DNA from: a virus
Strand: one strand, 5' to 3'
DNA length: 30,362 nucleotides
IMG/VR virus record: IMGVR_UViG_3300008107_007543
Location: 1 to 30,362 of that record
Positions within the stretch are counted from its first letter, which is position 1. Each line of letters opens with the position of its first letter. The translations under genes were made by a program, and so were the position numbers. The notes under the pieces are model-generated. The model made no database searches and was not told where the DNA came from. It worked only from the letters and a program-made list of their open reading frames with translations. This document shows, in pieces, positions 1 to 8,822 of this stretch.

Positions 1-290
1 CCCTATCGGCCCTATCGGCCTTCAAGGCCCTACGGGTCCCATTGGCCCTATCGGCCTCTCTGGCACATCAGGATTTTCTGGCACCTCTGGCGTCAAAGGT
101 GCCACGGGTCCTATTGGCCCTATCGGCCCTATCGGATTGCAGGGACCTCAAGGCCCTACAGGCCCTATTGGCCCTATTGGCCCTATTGGCCCTATTGGCC
201 TTCAAGGCCCTACGGGTCCCATTGGCCCTATCGGCCTCTCTGGCACATCAGGATTTTCTGGCACCTCTGGCGTCAAAGGCGCCACAGGCC
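1..290 (+). repeat. 180-bp tandem duplication within the collagen-coding block
   Basis: The sequence from about 10 to 100 recurs at about 190 to 280 with only a few synonymous changes, an offset of exactly 180 bp (60 codons, 20 Gly-X-Y triplets). Both copies encode [19 protein letters not shown] similar long repeat at an offset of 315 bp links roughly 1141-1220 with 1456-1537. In-frame duplication of whole triplet blocks keeps collagen register and changes fibre length. Confidence 0.8.
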
Positions 291-2557
291 CTATTGGCCC
301 CATTGGCCCTATTGGCCTTCAAGGCCCTACAGGTCCCATCGGCCCTATTGGCCCTATCGGCCCCATTGGCCCCATTGGCCTTCAAGGTCCCACAGGTCCT
401 CAAGGCATCTCTGGCACATCAGGTGTCAAAGGCGCCACAGGACCCATAGGCCCTATTGGCCCCATTGGCGCCCAAGGTTTGCAGGGGCCCACCGGAGCAA
501 CGTCCTTCACACTGCCTGAAACAGGAGGTTCAGCATCCTATATATTTCTTGGTACATTCTCCACGAGCCAGACGGGTCAAACACTCTACATGCGGGTAGT
601 TTCGCATGCGGGATACAACGCGGATACAACCCAAAATCAAGTTACTGAACTGTATTTCAAAACCTCTAATGGTAGTAGCAACGTAGGCGGTTTTTATGGA
701 GATGCTTTAGCTTTTAGAAATACAGCTTTAGGAACAAATAGTGCAGTACCGAGTACCTTTAGAATAGTTCAAGTTAGCACAAGCTCATATACAGTATATG
801 GCAATTTTTCCCTATATACTGGATCTGGCTCTACATACCAAGTTCAATTTGCAAGTGGAAGTTCCTGGACAAATAGTTCAACGCTTGTATCTGCACCCAC
901 TGGCACATACATTGATGTAACACCCACAACAGCCATAGGCCCTCAAGGTTCACAAGGACCCATTGGCCCTATTGGCCCTATCGGCCCCATTGGCCCTATT
1001 GGCGCCCAAGGCCCACAGGGCGCTAAAGGCGCCACTGGCCCTATCGGCCCCATCGGCCCTATCGGCCTTCAAGGTCCTACTGGACCCATTGGCCCTATTG
1101 GCCTTCAAGGACCCACGGGTCCTATTGGCCCTATTGGCAACACAGGACCGATTGGTCCTATTGGTCCTATCGGCGCTCAAGGCTTACAAGGCCCTAAAGG
1201 ATCGACAGGTCCTATAGGTCCCATTGGCCCTATCGGCAACACTGGCCCTATTGGTCCTATTGGTGCTCAAGGCTTACAAGGACCCATAGGTCCTATAGGC
1301 CCTATCGGAAATACAGGACCGATTGGTCCTATTGGTCCTATTGGTCCTACGGGTGCTCAAGGCCCACAGGGCGCTAAAGGCGCCACAGGCCCTATTGGTC
1401 CCATTGGCCCTATCGGCCTTCAAGGACCCACAGGTCCTATTGGCCCTATTGGCAACACTGGCCCTATCGGCCCTATTGGTCCTATCGGCGCTCAAGGCTT
1501 ACAAGGCCCTAAAGGATCGACAGGTCCTATAGGTCCTATCGGCCCAACAGGCGCCCAAGGCCCTACAGGTCCTATTGGCCCTATTGGCCCTATTGGCCCT
1601 ATCGGCCCAACAGGCGCCCAAGGCCCACAGGGCGCTAAAGGATCGACAGGTCCTATAGGTCCTATCGGCCCAACAGGCGCCCAAGGCCCAACAGGACCAA
1701 CAGGTCCTATCGGCCCAACAGGCGCCCAAGGCCCTACGGGTCCTATCGGCCCAACAGGCGCCCAAGGCCCAGCTGGTTCAGGCTCAGGAAGTGGAACAGC
1801 AAACACCGTTGCTAAGTTCACAGCCACTACCACCATTGGAAATTCCCAAATCAGCGATAATGGCACTACGGTTCTTGTTGGCTCCTATTCAGCCCAGACG
1901 TCTACTCGTAGTGCTCTAGTTGCAGGTGGTGGATTTTACTCAGCCACAGCCGCAAGCTATGCCAATGCTAAGTTGATTGTTTGGGACGATGGCGGCGCAA
2001 CAAGAACGTCTAGTGTTTATGGTTTTAGTGTATCTGCAGGTGCTCTAGAGTACATGGCACCAGCCACAGCTGGTCACTTTTTCTACACAAATGGCAGCGG
2101 AACTTGTAGATTTAGCATACTATCTGGCGGAACTGTTGGTGTTAACACTGCAGGACCAAGTGCCTCTTATGCCTTAGACGTCAATGGTCAATGCCACGCA
2201 TCGTCTTTCCCAACTTCTTCAGACATACGCTTTAAGAAAAACATCAGGCCTCTGGTTAACTCACTCGAGAAAGTTACACAACTTAGTGGCGTTTCCTATG
2301 AGTGGAATGAATTTGTCAACAGCCGCCGAGAGGGCTACGAGCTCAACAGAAGAACAATTGGTCTTATTGCCCAAGATGTTGAGAAGGTAATACCTGAGAT
2401 TGTGGATATTTGGGAACTTTCTCCAGATTGCACTGACGCTAGAGCAGTTGAATATCAGAGAATCGTACCCTATCTTATTGAAGCAATCAAAGAGCAACAG
2501 GGCCAGATAACAGCCATGTCTGCACGTATTGCGGCCTTAGAATCTAGTTCTGTGTGA
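2..2557 (+). CDS. Collagen-like phage fibre protein with C-terminal S74 chaperone domain (5' partial)
   Basis: The frame is open to the left edge, so the true start lies upstream; a TTG at 137 is only an internal codon. Two blocks of Gly-X-Y triplets (mainly GPI, GPT, GLQ, GAQ) flank a non-collagenous, Ser/Thr/Gly-rich probable beta domain at about 500-940. After the second block comes a GSGSGSG linker and a fibre-type segment (GTANTVAKF, then [10 protein letters not shown]). The last ~110 residues carry the S74 signature (SDIRFKKNI, then YEWNE, then [16 protein letters not shown]), an intramolecular chaperone that trimerises fibres and usually cleaves itself off. About eight Lys occur, all in the Y position (GVKG, GAKG, GPKG), and Thr in Y is abundant; both are classical collagen glycosylation positions. 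Most likely a tail fibre or virion-surface fibre. The family call is firm; its location on the virion is inferred. Confidence 0.93.
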   Translation, partial: PIGPIGLQGPTGPIGPIGLSGTSGFSGTSGVKGATGPIGPIGPIGLQGPQGPTGPIGPIGPIGPIGLQGPTGPIGPIGLSGTSGFSGTSGVKGATGPIGPIGPIGLQGPTGPIGPIGPIGPIGPIGLQGPTGPQGISGTSGVKGATGPIGPIGPIGAQGLQGPTGATSFTLPETGGSASYIFLGTFSTSQTGQTLYMRVVSHAGYNADTTQNQVTELYFKTSNGSSNVGGFYGDALAFRNTALGTNSAVPSTFRIVQVSTSSYTVYGNFSLYTGSGSTYQVQFASGSSWTNSSTLVSAPTGTYIDVTPTTAIGPQGSQGPIGPIGPIGPIGPIGAQGPQGAKGATGPIGPIGPIGLQGPTGPIGPIGLQGPTGPIGPIGNTGPIGPIGPIGAQGLQGPKGSTGPIGPIGPIGNTGPIGPIGAQGLQGPIGPIGPIGNTGPIGPIGPIGPTGAQGPQGAKGATGPIGPIGPIGLQGPTGPIGPIGNTGPIGPIGPIGAQGLQGPKGSTGPIGPIGPTGAQGPTGPIGPIGPIGPIGPTGAQGPQGAKGSTGPIGPIGPTGAQGPTGPTGPIGPTGAQGPTGPIGPTGAQGPAGSGSGSGTANTVAKFTATTTIGNSQISDNGTTVLVGSYSAQTSTRSALVAGGGFYSATAASYANAKLIVWDDGGATRTSSVYGFSVSAGALEYMAPATAGHFFYTNGSGTCRFSILSGGTVGVNTAGPSASYALDVNGQCHASSFPTSSDIRFKKNIRPLVNSLEKVTQLSGVSYEWNEFVNSRREGYELNRRTIGLIAQDVEKVIPEIVDIWELSPDCTDARAVEYQRIVPYLIEAIKEQQGQITAMSARIAALESSSV

Positions 2558-2558
2558 T

Positions 2559-3272
2559 GTGAATTTCTTCGATAACTTTGACAAGATTTATTGCATAAAT
2601 CTAAATCACAGGAAGGATCGTTGGGAGAACTGCATGCGTCAGTTCTGCTCACTGGGCATAGCCGACAAAGTGGTTCGATATGAACCAAAAATCTCCCAAA
2701 GAGATTGTCTATCGAGAAAAGCAAATGCACACATAAGCTTGGTGTTATCACATCACAGCTTACTATCAGAGGCCAAAGCCCTAAAATTTGGTAGTATCCT
2801 TATTCTCGAGGATGATTTCTACTTCCACAATGACCACCATTGGACGTGTAAAAAGCTTCAGGAAAGCTGGCAAGATTTACCAAAAGACTGGGACATTTTT
2901 TACTTTGGAAATTACTTTGTGCAAGGTTATGACTATCCTCCAGCTGTATCTTTCTCAAAAAATCTAGTAAGAGTACAGACTGGATTTTGTGCTCATGCCA
3001 TAGCCTATTCTCAAAAAGGCATTAAAATGGTATTAGAAGAATTAAAGGTTTCTTCTGAGTCAGAGATTGTGCAGTTTTCGAATAATTTCGAATCTATTGA
3101 CTGGTTTCTTGTTCGTTGCATTCAGATGTACAGTAAGTGCTTTGCCCCACGTGAGCTACTATGTATACAGTCTAAGGGTCATTCTGACATCGAAGGTCAA
3201 ACCTATGACTACTCACAAATGCTTATATCCAGCTATAAAACCCACATCATGGGTATGGATAGCTTAAGCTAA
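2559..3272 (+). CDS. GT25-family glycosyltransferase, next to the collagen-like fibre gene
   Basis: 237 residues from a GTG start one base after the fibre stop codon, so almost certainly co-expressed with the fibre. The N terminus FDKIYCINLNHRKDRW matches the GT25 signature (IN-L-x-x-R-x-D-R), and LILEDD at residues 81-86 is the family's acidic metal/nucleotide-sugar motif. GT25 includes bacterial LPS galactosyltransferases (LgtB/LpsA type) and eukaryotic and mimiviral collagen glycosyltransferases. Placed directly behind a collagen-like gene, it may glycosylate the fibre; that is inference from context. An LPS-directed role remains possible. No signal peptide or membrane segment is seen, so it should act in the cytoplasm. 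The 3' end overlaps the convergent gene by 26 bp. Confidence 0.85.
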   Translation: MNFFDNFDKIYCINLNHRKDRWENCMRQFCSLGIADKVVRYEPKISQRDCLSRKANAHISLVLSHHSLLSEAKALKFGSILILEDDFYFHNDHHWTCKKLQESWQDLPKDWDIFYFGNYFVQGYDYPPAVSFSKNLVRVQTGFCAHAIAYSQKGIKMVLEELKVSSESEIVQFSNNFESIDWFLVRCIQMYSKCFAPRELLCIQSKGHSDIEGQTYDYSQMLISSYKTHIMGMDSLS

Positions 3273-4452
3273 GTGGTCTAAAATCAGAGGGTTTTCCGAT
3301 ATCAAGATTACTAGCTTTCTTGTCTTCCTGCCACACAATATCAGGATCGTCAAGCCTGAGGCATCGCTGGTGTATGTGTATGTCATAGTATTCTTTCAGA
3401 TACCTCACCAGACGTTGTATTTCACGGTTACGAACGTATGTCTGTGATCCCTGACTCTTGTACTGTATGTATCCAAACTTCTTGATGTGAATCATTTTTG
3501 TTGTCAGAAATGTTCTGACAAGTAAGTCATAATCATCAGCTACATGAATCTCTTGATTGAAGCCACCAATGGCATCATACAAGTTTTTACGCCATGCTCT
3601 GGCATGATTTGGACAACCAACAATATGTCTGATAGTCTTGGCATTGACTTCAGGGTAATTCATTACTCTGTAAATCTTGCCCTTGTACTCCTCATCGCGA
3701 TAAGACCCAAAGCCAAAAGCCCAACCAGGTGGATACTCAAAGTTCTCTCCAGTTTCTTCCCAAACCTCACAGCAGTCTGTGTATGCAAATCCAGCGTTTG
3801 GATACATCTTAAACGCCTTGACAATCCAGTCTAGACAAGTGTCTGTGAGTTCATCGTCGTGATCTAATTCTACAACTATGGTTCCAGTGGTCAACGCACA
3901 AGCCCAACGTTTCACTTCACCTATGCGTCCTGAAGTAAGATGGGGCTTAAACACACGTATTCTGGCATCAGTTGCCACTGATTGAATATAGTCGTAATTC
4001 TCCATGCCAGGAGAATCATCCACAATAATCCATTCCCAGTTGGTGTACGTTTGAGCCAACATAGACTTCAATGGGCGAAAGAATCTACTTCCTGTTTTGT
4101 AAGCAGTTGTAAAAACAGAAACTTTTGGATTGTCTGGGTTCAAGTTCAAAGCAAATTCCATGTATTTTGACATGATGAATTTGCCAAGAGCGTCAGGAGA
4201 GAAGTGGGTTCCATCTAGCCACCTTTGACGTATCTCAAATGGTGCTGACAACAAAGTTGTGTATTTTTCCCATGGACCAAAAGTTATGAAGATATGCGGA
4301 TTCCAGGTCTTTATAGCTTCATTCAAGGACGCATCACTGTCATAATAAACTATGGTGTATCCATTTTCTTCAAAGTCAGGAGCTGGACCCGATGTCCAGT
4401 TAAAGTCTTCCTTTTTTCCAAAAACACAAACCGTAATTCGTTCTCCTTTCAT
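3247..4452 (-). CDS. Glycosyltransferase family 2
   Basis: 401 residues. The first ~105 residues are a separate region (VCVFGKKEDFNW, later IFITFGPWEKY). The GT2 domain starts at about residue 110 with PKVSVFTTAYKTG, continues with WIIVDDSPG, and has the acidic motif VVELDHDDELTD plus a later HVADDYDLLVR that fits the catalytic-base region. It would transfer a sugar from a nucleotide donor by inversion; donor and acceptor are unknown. It runs against its neighbours: its 3' end overlaps the GT25 gene by 26 bp, and its ATG lies 3 bp from the start of the divergent gene at 4456. No Shine-Dalgarno sequence precedes the ATG, although GGAG occurs just inside the coding sequence. Confidence 0.88.
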   Translation of the reverse strand: MKGERITVCVFGKKEDFNWTSGPAPDFEENGYTIVYYDSDASLNEAIKTWNPHIFITFGPWEKYTTLLSAPFEIRQRWLDGTHFSPDALGKFIMSKYMEFALNLNPDNPKVSVFTTAYKTGSRFFRPLKSMLAQTYTNWEWIIVDDSPGMENYDYIQSVATDARIRVFKPHLTSGRIGEVKRWACALTTGTIVVELDHDDELTDTCLDWIVKAFKMYPNAGFAYTDCCEVWEETGENFEYPPGWAFGFGSYRDEEYKGKIYRVMNYPEVNAKTIRHIVGCPNHARAWRKNLYDAIGGFNQEIHVADDYDLLVRTFLTTKMIHIKKFGYIQYKSQGSQTYVRNREIQRLVRYLKEYYDIHIHQRCLRLDDPDIVWQEDKKASNLDIGKPSDFRPLSLSYPYP

Positions 4453-4455
4453 GGT

Positions 4456-6378
4456 ATGGGCGTTCCAAAAGTATCAGTTATAGTCACTAATTTCAACTAC
4501 GGACGGTATCTGTATGAGTGTGTGGCCAGTATACGAAATCAGACATTCAAAGATTATGAGTTGATAATTGTAGATGACGCTTCAACTGATGGGTCATCTT
4601 CGCTAGTTCGACATCTTGCAGACAAAGCGGTCACATTCTCAAAGAACCAGGGAACACGTGTCGCATCCAACACGGGAGTCAATGTTGCCTCTGGAACTTA
4701 CTGCTGTTTCATCAACGCTGATGACAAGGTTGAGCCAACATTCCTGAGTGAATGTGTCAAGACCCTTGATAGTGATCCATCTCTTTCCTTGACCTACACC
4801 GATTTTTGGCACTTTGGCCAGACAGGAGACAAGACCATAGACAATGGTGTAATTCTTCATGAGTGGGACATCAACCGTCTTAAGGAGTTCAACTACATTC
4901 TCTGCTCAGCTCTATTCAAGCGAGAAGTTTTTCACCAGGTCGGCGGCTTTGAAGTAGACTATGGCATGGAGGACTACGATCTGTGGCTTAGGATGGGCCT
5001 AAATGGACACAAGGGCAAGAGAACTCCTGGATATCTTTATCACTACAGGGCCCATAATTCAAACAGAACCCACAGAGTAGACGTTCAAAGTGCCATAGCA
5101 CATATAAAGGCTAAGAACAACACTGAAAAAGTGTCGGCTTATGAGTCATCTGATGAGCCTATCTTTTCAATCTGCTACGCAACTAGAAGATCATGGTGCA
5201 TAAAGGCTGTGGTTGAAGATTGGCTGCAAAAAGCCAAAAACAGAAAAGCTGTAGAGTTTGTCATTGGTGTTGATGCCAATGACATGGCTTCAGTTCATGA
5301 GGCTCAAGAGCTCAGCCGACACCTGGTCAACACATTTGTTGTGATACAGAACCATGAGCCTTTCAATGCTGTAAAAGCCTGGAATGCGGCAGCTAAAGCC
5401 ACCAAGGGTAAAGTCTTGATAGTCATTTCTGACGACTTTGTTCCTCCTCAGAATTGGGACTCTGACTTGATCGCTATAAAGTCCAATTGGATCAATGAAC
5501 GATGGGTTGTCAGAGTAAATGACTGTAACAACTCAGCTCAGAACAAACCAATCACACTACCCATAATCACAAGAGCTCGATATGAAGAATTAGGTTATGT
5601 CTATTGGCCCGAGTATGAATCAACTTTCTGTGACACAGACCTGACAGAGCATGCAAAATTGGACAACATTGTTCTTGACGCCAGAACGCTACTTTTTGAG
5701 CACATTCACCCAACATGCCTTAAAAGAAAGTCTGATTCAGTGGACTCAGTTCATTCGTCTCATGAACGCTGGTTAAGTGGAAAGTCACTTTACGAGAGTC
5801 GTCTGGCCAACGGGTTTAAGGCGAATAAAGCTAAACCACACAAAAGCATTGACATAATTTCTTCTTGGAAGGCCTACACACTTTCAGTAAAAAATCCAAT
5901 CTTCAGTGTGTCTCTTGAGGGATGCCTATGGCTTGAAGATATGCTTAAAAAGACTCCACCAGGAAAAGCTCTTGAGATTGGATCAAACTATGTATCAGCT
6001 GTTCTAAAATCCTGTGGATTTGATACTACCATTGCAGATGATCCTGAAGCTGCCAATGGCACATACAACTTTCTTCAACGTCTGGGTCTTGACGTAAAAG
6101 TCTGCGACATCAAAAGTTTAGGACAACAAGGTCCTGAATTTGACGTCGTGTTTGTAAATGCCTACTCAGCTGATTCTAAAGAGAGGCACGATCTTATTAC
6201 CACCATAGCTCCCAAGCTGGTAAAAGAAGGTGGAATGCTAATCTTGAATGATGGCCATTTCGTGAATGTACGAAAAGCCATGGACTACATTATGGCAAGA
6301 GGTTGGACATGTGATGTACCACGTCAGACCATCGACAAGTATGATAGATACTGGATGGTTCTCAAAAGAGTTGCCTAA
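4456..6378 (+). CDS. Three-domain glycosyltransferase (GT2 + second GT-A domain + methyltransferase-like domain)
   Basis: 640 residues from the ATG at 4456, chosen because VPKVSVIVTNFNYGRYLYE is a normal GT2 N terminus and a longer frame upstream has no GT sequence. Domain 1 (about 1-220) is a GT2 with IIVDDASTDGS, FINADDKVEP and YGMEDYDLWLRMG. Domain 2 (about 235-460) begins PIFSICYATRRSW and contains VIGVDANDM and VISDDFVPPQNWD, a second GT-A-like fold. Domain 3 (about 500-640) has KALEIGSNYVSAVL and FDVVFVNAYS followed by GGMLILNDGH, resembling a SAM-dependent methyltransferase with an atypical glycine-rich loop. One polypeptide could thus add two sugars and a methyl group. Its stop codon overlaps the stop of the convergent gene at 6375. 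Linkage and substrate are unknown. Confidence 0.85.
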   Translation: MGVPKVSVIVTNFNYGRYLYECVASIRNQTFKDYELIIVDDASTDGSSSLVRHLADKAVTFSKNQGTRVASNTGVNVASGTYCCFINADDKVEPTFLSECVKTLDSDPSLSLTYTDFWHFGQTGDKTIDNGVILHEWDINRLKEFNYILCSALFKREVFHQVGGFEVDYGMEDYDLWLRMGLNGHKGKRTPGYLYHYRAHNSNRTHRVDVQSAIAHIKAKNNTEKVSAYESSDEPIFSICYATRRSWCIKAVVEDWLQKAKNRKAVEFVIGVDANDMASVHEAQELSRHLVNTFVVIQNHEPFNAVKAWNAAAKATKGKVLIVISDDFVPPQNWDSDLIAIKSNWINERWVVRVNDCNNSAQNKPITLPIITRARYEELGYVYWPEYESTFCDTDLTEHAKLDNIVLDARTLLFEHIHPTCLKRKSDSVDSVHSSHERWLSGKSLYESRLANGFKANKAKPHKSIDIISSWKAYTLSVKNPIFSVSLEGCLWLEDMLKKTPPGKALEIGSNYVSAVLKSCGFDTTIADDPEAANGTYNFLQRLGLDVKVCDIKSLGQQGPEFDVVFVNAYSADSKERHDLITTIAPKLVKEGGMLILNDGHFVNVRKAMDYIMARGWTCDVPRQTIDKYDRYWMVLKRVA

Positions 6379-7229
6379 AACAAGTCAACCACTGACTTTT
6401 TAATGGGTTGAAGCCTAGGAACTGTAGGTTCCAGTTTACCTACCATTTTGTAGTATCCTGACAACCTACGATTTCTTAAAATCTCACCATTTCTCGCAAA
6501 AACTTTGGCCCATCTAGATTCAGGGTTAAAGTCATTCTTAGCGTCCCAGTTGTGGAATGTGCTTTCACCTACATGCCAAATTGGAAAGGTATATTCGTTT
6601 GTCTGTAGTTGACGGCCCTCATAGACCATCTTGTGTCGGGTGGGGTCCACATTGACTGTCTTCCACCCATGAATCCTAGCTCTGATGCAGATGTCAATGT
6701 CTTCGCCTGAACCTGGTGAAAATACTTCATCTAGTAAGCCAATGCTCTCTAGCATCTTTCTTTTCAGGGCCACGCAGTAACCCACAAAAAACCAGGACTG
6801 GCTGTTCTCACACCAGAGCTCATGTGTACCAGTGATCCCAACTCTCTCGTCGGCAAAGGGACTCAACAAGATATTTTTCCATGAATCCTTAGTTGCACCA
6901 CCTGGTCGAGTTGAGTCAAGATAGTCTAGGAGTATGGCGTCATCGTTCCACATGAGAACAATGTCACCCTTTGAAGACTTGATACCTTCGTTGGTTGCTC
7001 GTGTAAAGCCAATGCCTTGGTCAAACCACAGCACCTTGATCGGCATGTCTTGAAAGGAAGCAAGCGCGTCAGCTGTCTTCTGGGTGCATCCATTGCAGAC
7101 GTAAATTATCTCCATGCTTCCAAGATGGGAGTTTCGCCTGAAAGACTCAAGTTGAGGCACGAGAAACTCCGTGATCTTGGACTCAAGATGCGCCGGGTTG
7201 TAGACCGGGATGACAATTGACAGCTGCAT
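6375..7229 (-). CDS. Glycosyltransferase family 2 (rhamnosyltransferase-like)
   Basis: 284 residues. N terminus MQLSIVIPVYNPAHLE is typical of GT2. YVCNGCTQKT corresponds to the nucleotide-binding loop, VLMWNDDAILLD holds the acidic motif, and SPGSGEDIDICIRARIHGW fits the catalytic ED region of rhamnosyltransferase-like GT2 enzymes. It is convergent with the three-domain gene, sharing stop-codon bases, and divergent from the gene at 7323, whose sigma70-like promoter fills the gap. No signal peptide is present, so the enzyme should be cytoplasmic. Donor and acceptor cannot be told from sequence. Confidence 0.88.
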   Translation of the reverse strand: MQLSIVIPVYNPAHLESKITEFLVPQLESFRRNSHLGSMEIIYVCNGCTQKTADALASFQDMPIKVLWFDQGIGFTRATNEGIKSSKGDIVLMWNDDAILLDYLDSTRPGGATKDSWKNILLSPFADERVGITGTHELWCENSQSWFFVGYCVALKRKMLESIGLLDEVFSPGSGEDIDICIRARIHGWKTVNVDPTRHKMVYEGRQLQTNEYTFPIWHVGESTFHNWDAKNDFNPESRWAKVFARNGEILRNRRLSGYYKMVGKLEPTVPRLQPIKKSVVDLF

Positions 7230-7250
7230 GAAAAAACTTGAAAAATTTTG

Positions 7251-7279
7251 TTTACAGATTCTTAGGACCTGGGTATACT
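7251..7279 (+). promoter_or_regulatory. Sigma70-like promoter P1
   Basis: TTTACA (7251-7256), a 17-bp spacer and TATACT (7274-7279) are preceded by an A/T-rich tract (AAAAAACTTGAAAAATTTTG) that could serve as an UP element. The expected start is near 7286, giving an A-rich leader of about 37 nt before the ATG at 7323. The architecture matches four other sites in the window. Confidence 0.85.
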
Positions 7280-7322
7280 CACTCCACGGTTAAAAACAAG
7301 AACAACAAACCTACTAGACACT

Positions 7323-7973
7323 ATGGGACTCAAGACTATCAAGACCAATGCCAAGGACGTAACTGCCAAGAAGTCTGGCAGTGACATCAAGACTGTCCAC
7401 ATCGCACACGCTCGGCTTATTCAGCGGTTCAATACAGCTAAGGCCGAAATTGCTCGAGCTGAAGCTGAGATCATTGAGATCGAGCCAATCATCAAGCGTG
7501 AAGGCAGCCGCGAGGTGTTTGCCATGAATGTCAGCGAAAAATCAGCTGACACCAAGTCAGTCAAGCTTGTCGACGAGACTGGCTCTGCTGTGCGTGTTAC
7601 TCTCAGTGCTGTCTATCCTGCTCTCGCAGAGGAGACCGTTGTCAACCTGTTCGAGTCTTCTGTGCTTAAGAATGACGGCACCAAGCCTGATGTCAATGAC
7701 TATGTCATCCAGACTCGCAAAGCTAAGTTCGACAGCAAAGCCTTCCTGAAAGGTGGTGAGTTCTGTGAGTCTCACTACACTGCGTTCTTCAAGGCTTGTC
7801 AGCAGGTTGCTGACAAGCTTGGCATCAACAACCCTCTTTCCACTGAAGTTGTTGTGGTTCCCAAGCCTGACTTTGACAAGCGTCGCTACACTGACTTTGA
7901 TCTTGCCAGCCAGGTTCGCATCTACGAGGTTGTGCCTAACAAGACGTCGATCACTCCTATCATTGCTGAGTAA
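7323..7973 (+). CDS. Unknown protein under promoter P1
   Basis: 216 residues, no family recognised. Residues about 30-60 form a probable coiled coil rich in Ala, Glu and Ile (RFNTAKAEIARAEAEI), followed by a mixed alpha/beta region with KSVKLVDETGSAVRVTL and PKPDFDKRRYTDF. No signal peptide or membrane segment. It has the best promoter in this part of the window and a leader of its own, so it is probably abundant and host-RNAP transcribed. There is no Shine-Dalgarno sequence; the leader is A-rich and unstructured. It is separated from the gene at 8017 by 43 bp containing a weak GGGG/CCCC hairpin. Confidence 0.8.
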   Translation: MGLKTIKTNAKDVTAKKSGSDIKTVHIAHARLIQRFNTAKAEIARAEAEIIEIEPIIKREGSREVFAMNVSEKSADTKSVKLVDETGSAVRVTLSAVYPALAEETVVNLFESSVLKNDGTKPDVNDYVIQTRKAKFDSKAFLKGGEFCESHYTAFFKACQQVADKLGINNPLSTEVVVVPKPDFDKRRYTDFDLASQVRIYEVVPNKTSITPIIAE

Positions 7974-8016
7974 GTGACACTCGCTTGGGGTTAGCGTAAA
8001 AAGCCCCACACTCTTT

Positions 8017-8463
8017 GTGAAGGCCATTCTCGACAGCTTAAACCTGATTCCTGAGACAAGTAACCTGGATGGTGTGCTTATGTCGACGGTCTCTACACGT
8101 CAGAAGAAACGTGTAGAAAATCCAAAGGAAAATAAACACATCCAAGTAAAGCTATTTGATCCAGAGCCAGGCTCTTCAAACAAAGTTGTGAGTCTGCCAC
8201 GTCTCTGCAAGTTGCGCGTGGTTCGATCCTCTAGAGACTTGTCATTGCCACGTGGCTATGGATTGGTATCTGCTGGACGATATGGAGAAATCTGGTGCAA
8301 GGGTGACGGCTGTGTGGCCATCGTCCGCAGAAAGAATTCACAGGTCAAATTTTTTGACTCAGATGCTCTCAACCACATCAGCTCCTACATGAGAGAAGTA
8401 GCACAAAGAGGTCTGTCTATGGTTCAAGCGACAGACATTGTTTGCAACGAACTTTGCCAATGA
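8017..8463 (+). CDS. Unknown protein, first of an overlapping four-gene run
   Basis: 148 residues if the GTG at 8017 is used; an in-frame ATG at 8080 would give 127 residues (MSTVSTRQKKR). Neither has a clear ribosome-binding site. I keep the GTG because the extra residues look coding, but this is uncertain. The protein is basic near its N terminus and contains PRGYGLVSAGRYGEIWCKGDG. No family recognised. Its stop overlaps the next start (ATGA), indicating coupled translation. Confidence 0.65.
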   Translation: MKAILDSLNLIPETSNLDGVLMSTVSTRQKKRVENPKENKHIQVKLFDPEPGSSNKVVSLPRLCKLRVVRSSRDLSLPRGYGLVSAGRYGEIWCKGDGCVAIVRRKNSQVKFFDSDALNHISSYMREVAQRGLSMVQATDIVCNELCQ

Positions 8464-8822
8464 TTACTATTCGTACATACTCACCATTTACCAAAGTAAC
8501 GGTAACTAGCGATCCTTTTGACAGTGTAGATATCCTAGAAAGGTTTCTGTCAAACAAAATCCGTCAGCATTTGCGTGTAAGAAATAGAGGAAGTCTACTT
8601 GACGGCGTGCTGTTCTCCTTTGGTGTACTTCCACCACTTAAGGAACGGGATGGTTCATTCGAACCTGCAGGCGTTGTCGTCATGCGTGACGGCATGCCTG
8701 AGATCCTTCACATTCCTAGGTTTGTAGGGACACTAGCAGCTCTTGCGGAACCCTCCACGTACAAGCGATACATTCGATATGAAAACCGACCTGAACGAGA
8801 TCACAGTGCTTCTGAAGCCTGA
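8460..8822 (+). CDS. Unknown protein
   Basis: 120 residues from the ATG at 8460, chosen because it overlaps the previous stop codon (ATGA). The sequence MITIRTYSPFTKVTV suggests a beta-rich start, followed by a helix (DSVDILERFLSNKIRQHL) and a Pro-rich turn region. No known domain is recognised. It overlaps the next gene by 44 bp. Confidence 0.72.
   Translation: MITIRTYSPFTKVTVTSDPFDSVDILERFLSNKIRQHLRVRNRGSLLDGVLFSFGVLPPLKERDGSFEPAGVVVMRDGMPEILHIPRFVGTLAALAEPSTYKRYIRYENRPERDHSASEA

Noticed and set aside
137-139. TTG as start of the fibre gene
   Set aside because: The collagen frame is open upstream to the window edge with the same repeats, so the gene is cut by the edge.
1-1780. Regularly spaced repeats as a CRISPR array
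   Set aside because: The repeats are short, contiguous and in a single coding frame; there are no unique spacers of constant length.
42-1870. Many long open frames in other frames and on the reverse strand across the collagen region
   Set aside because: They are low-complexity readings of the GGCCCTATT-type repeats (Ala/Leu/Ser or Asn/Arg-rich), with the genuine Gly-X-Y frame continuous from base 2 to 2557.
4294-4455. Upstream extension of the three-domain GT gene on the + strand
   Set aside because: The extra residues do not resemble the GT2 N terminus and would lie head-on inside the reverse-strand gene; the normal GT2 start is at 4456.
7974-8016. GGGG/CCCC hairpin as a terminator after the gene at 7323
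   Set aside because: Stem is only about five base pairs with a bulge and no T run follows it.
8247-8256. GCCACGTGGC palindrome as a second parS-like site
   Set aside because: Only 10 bp long, lies in coding sequence and lacks the outer TGTT/AACA arms.
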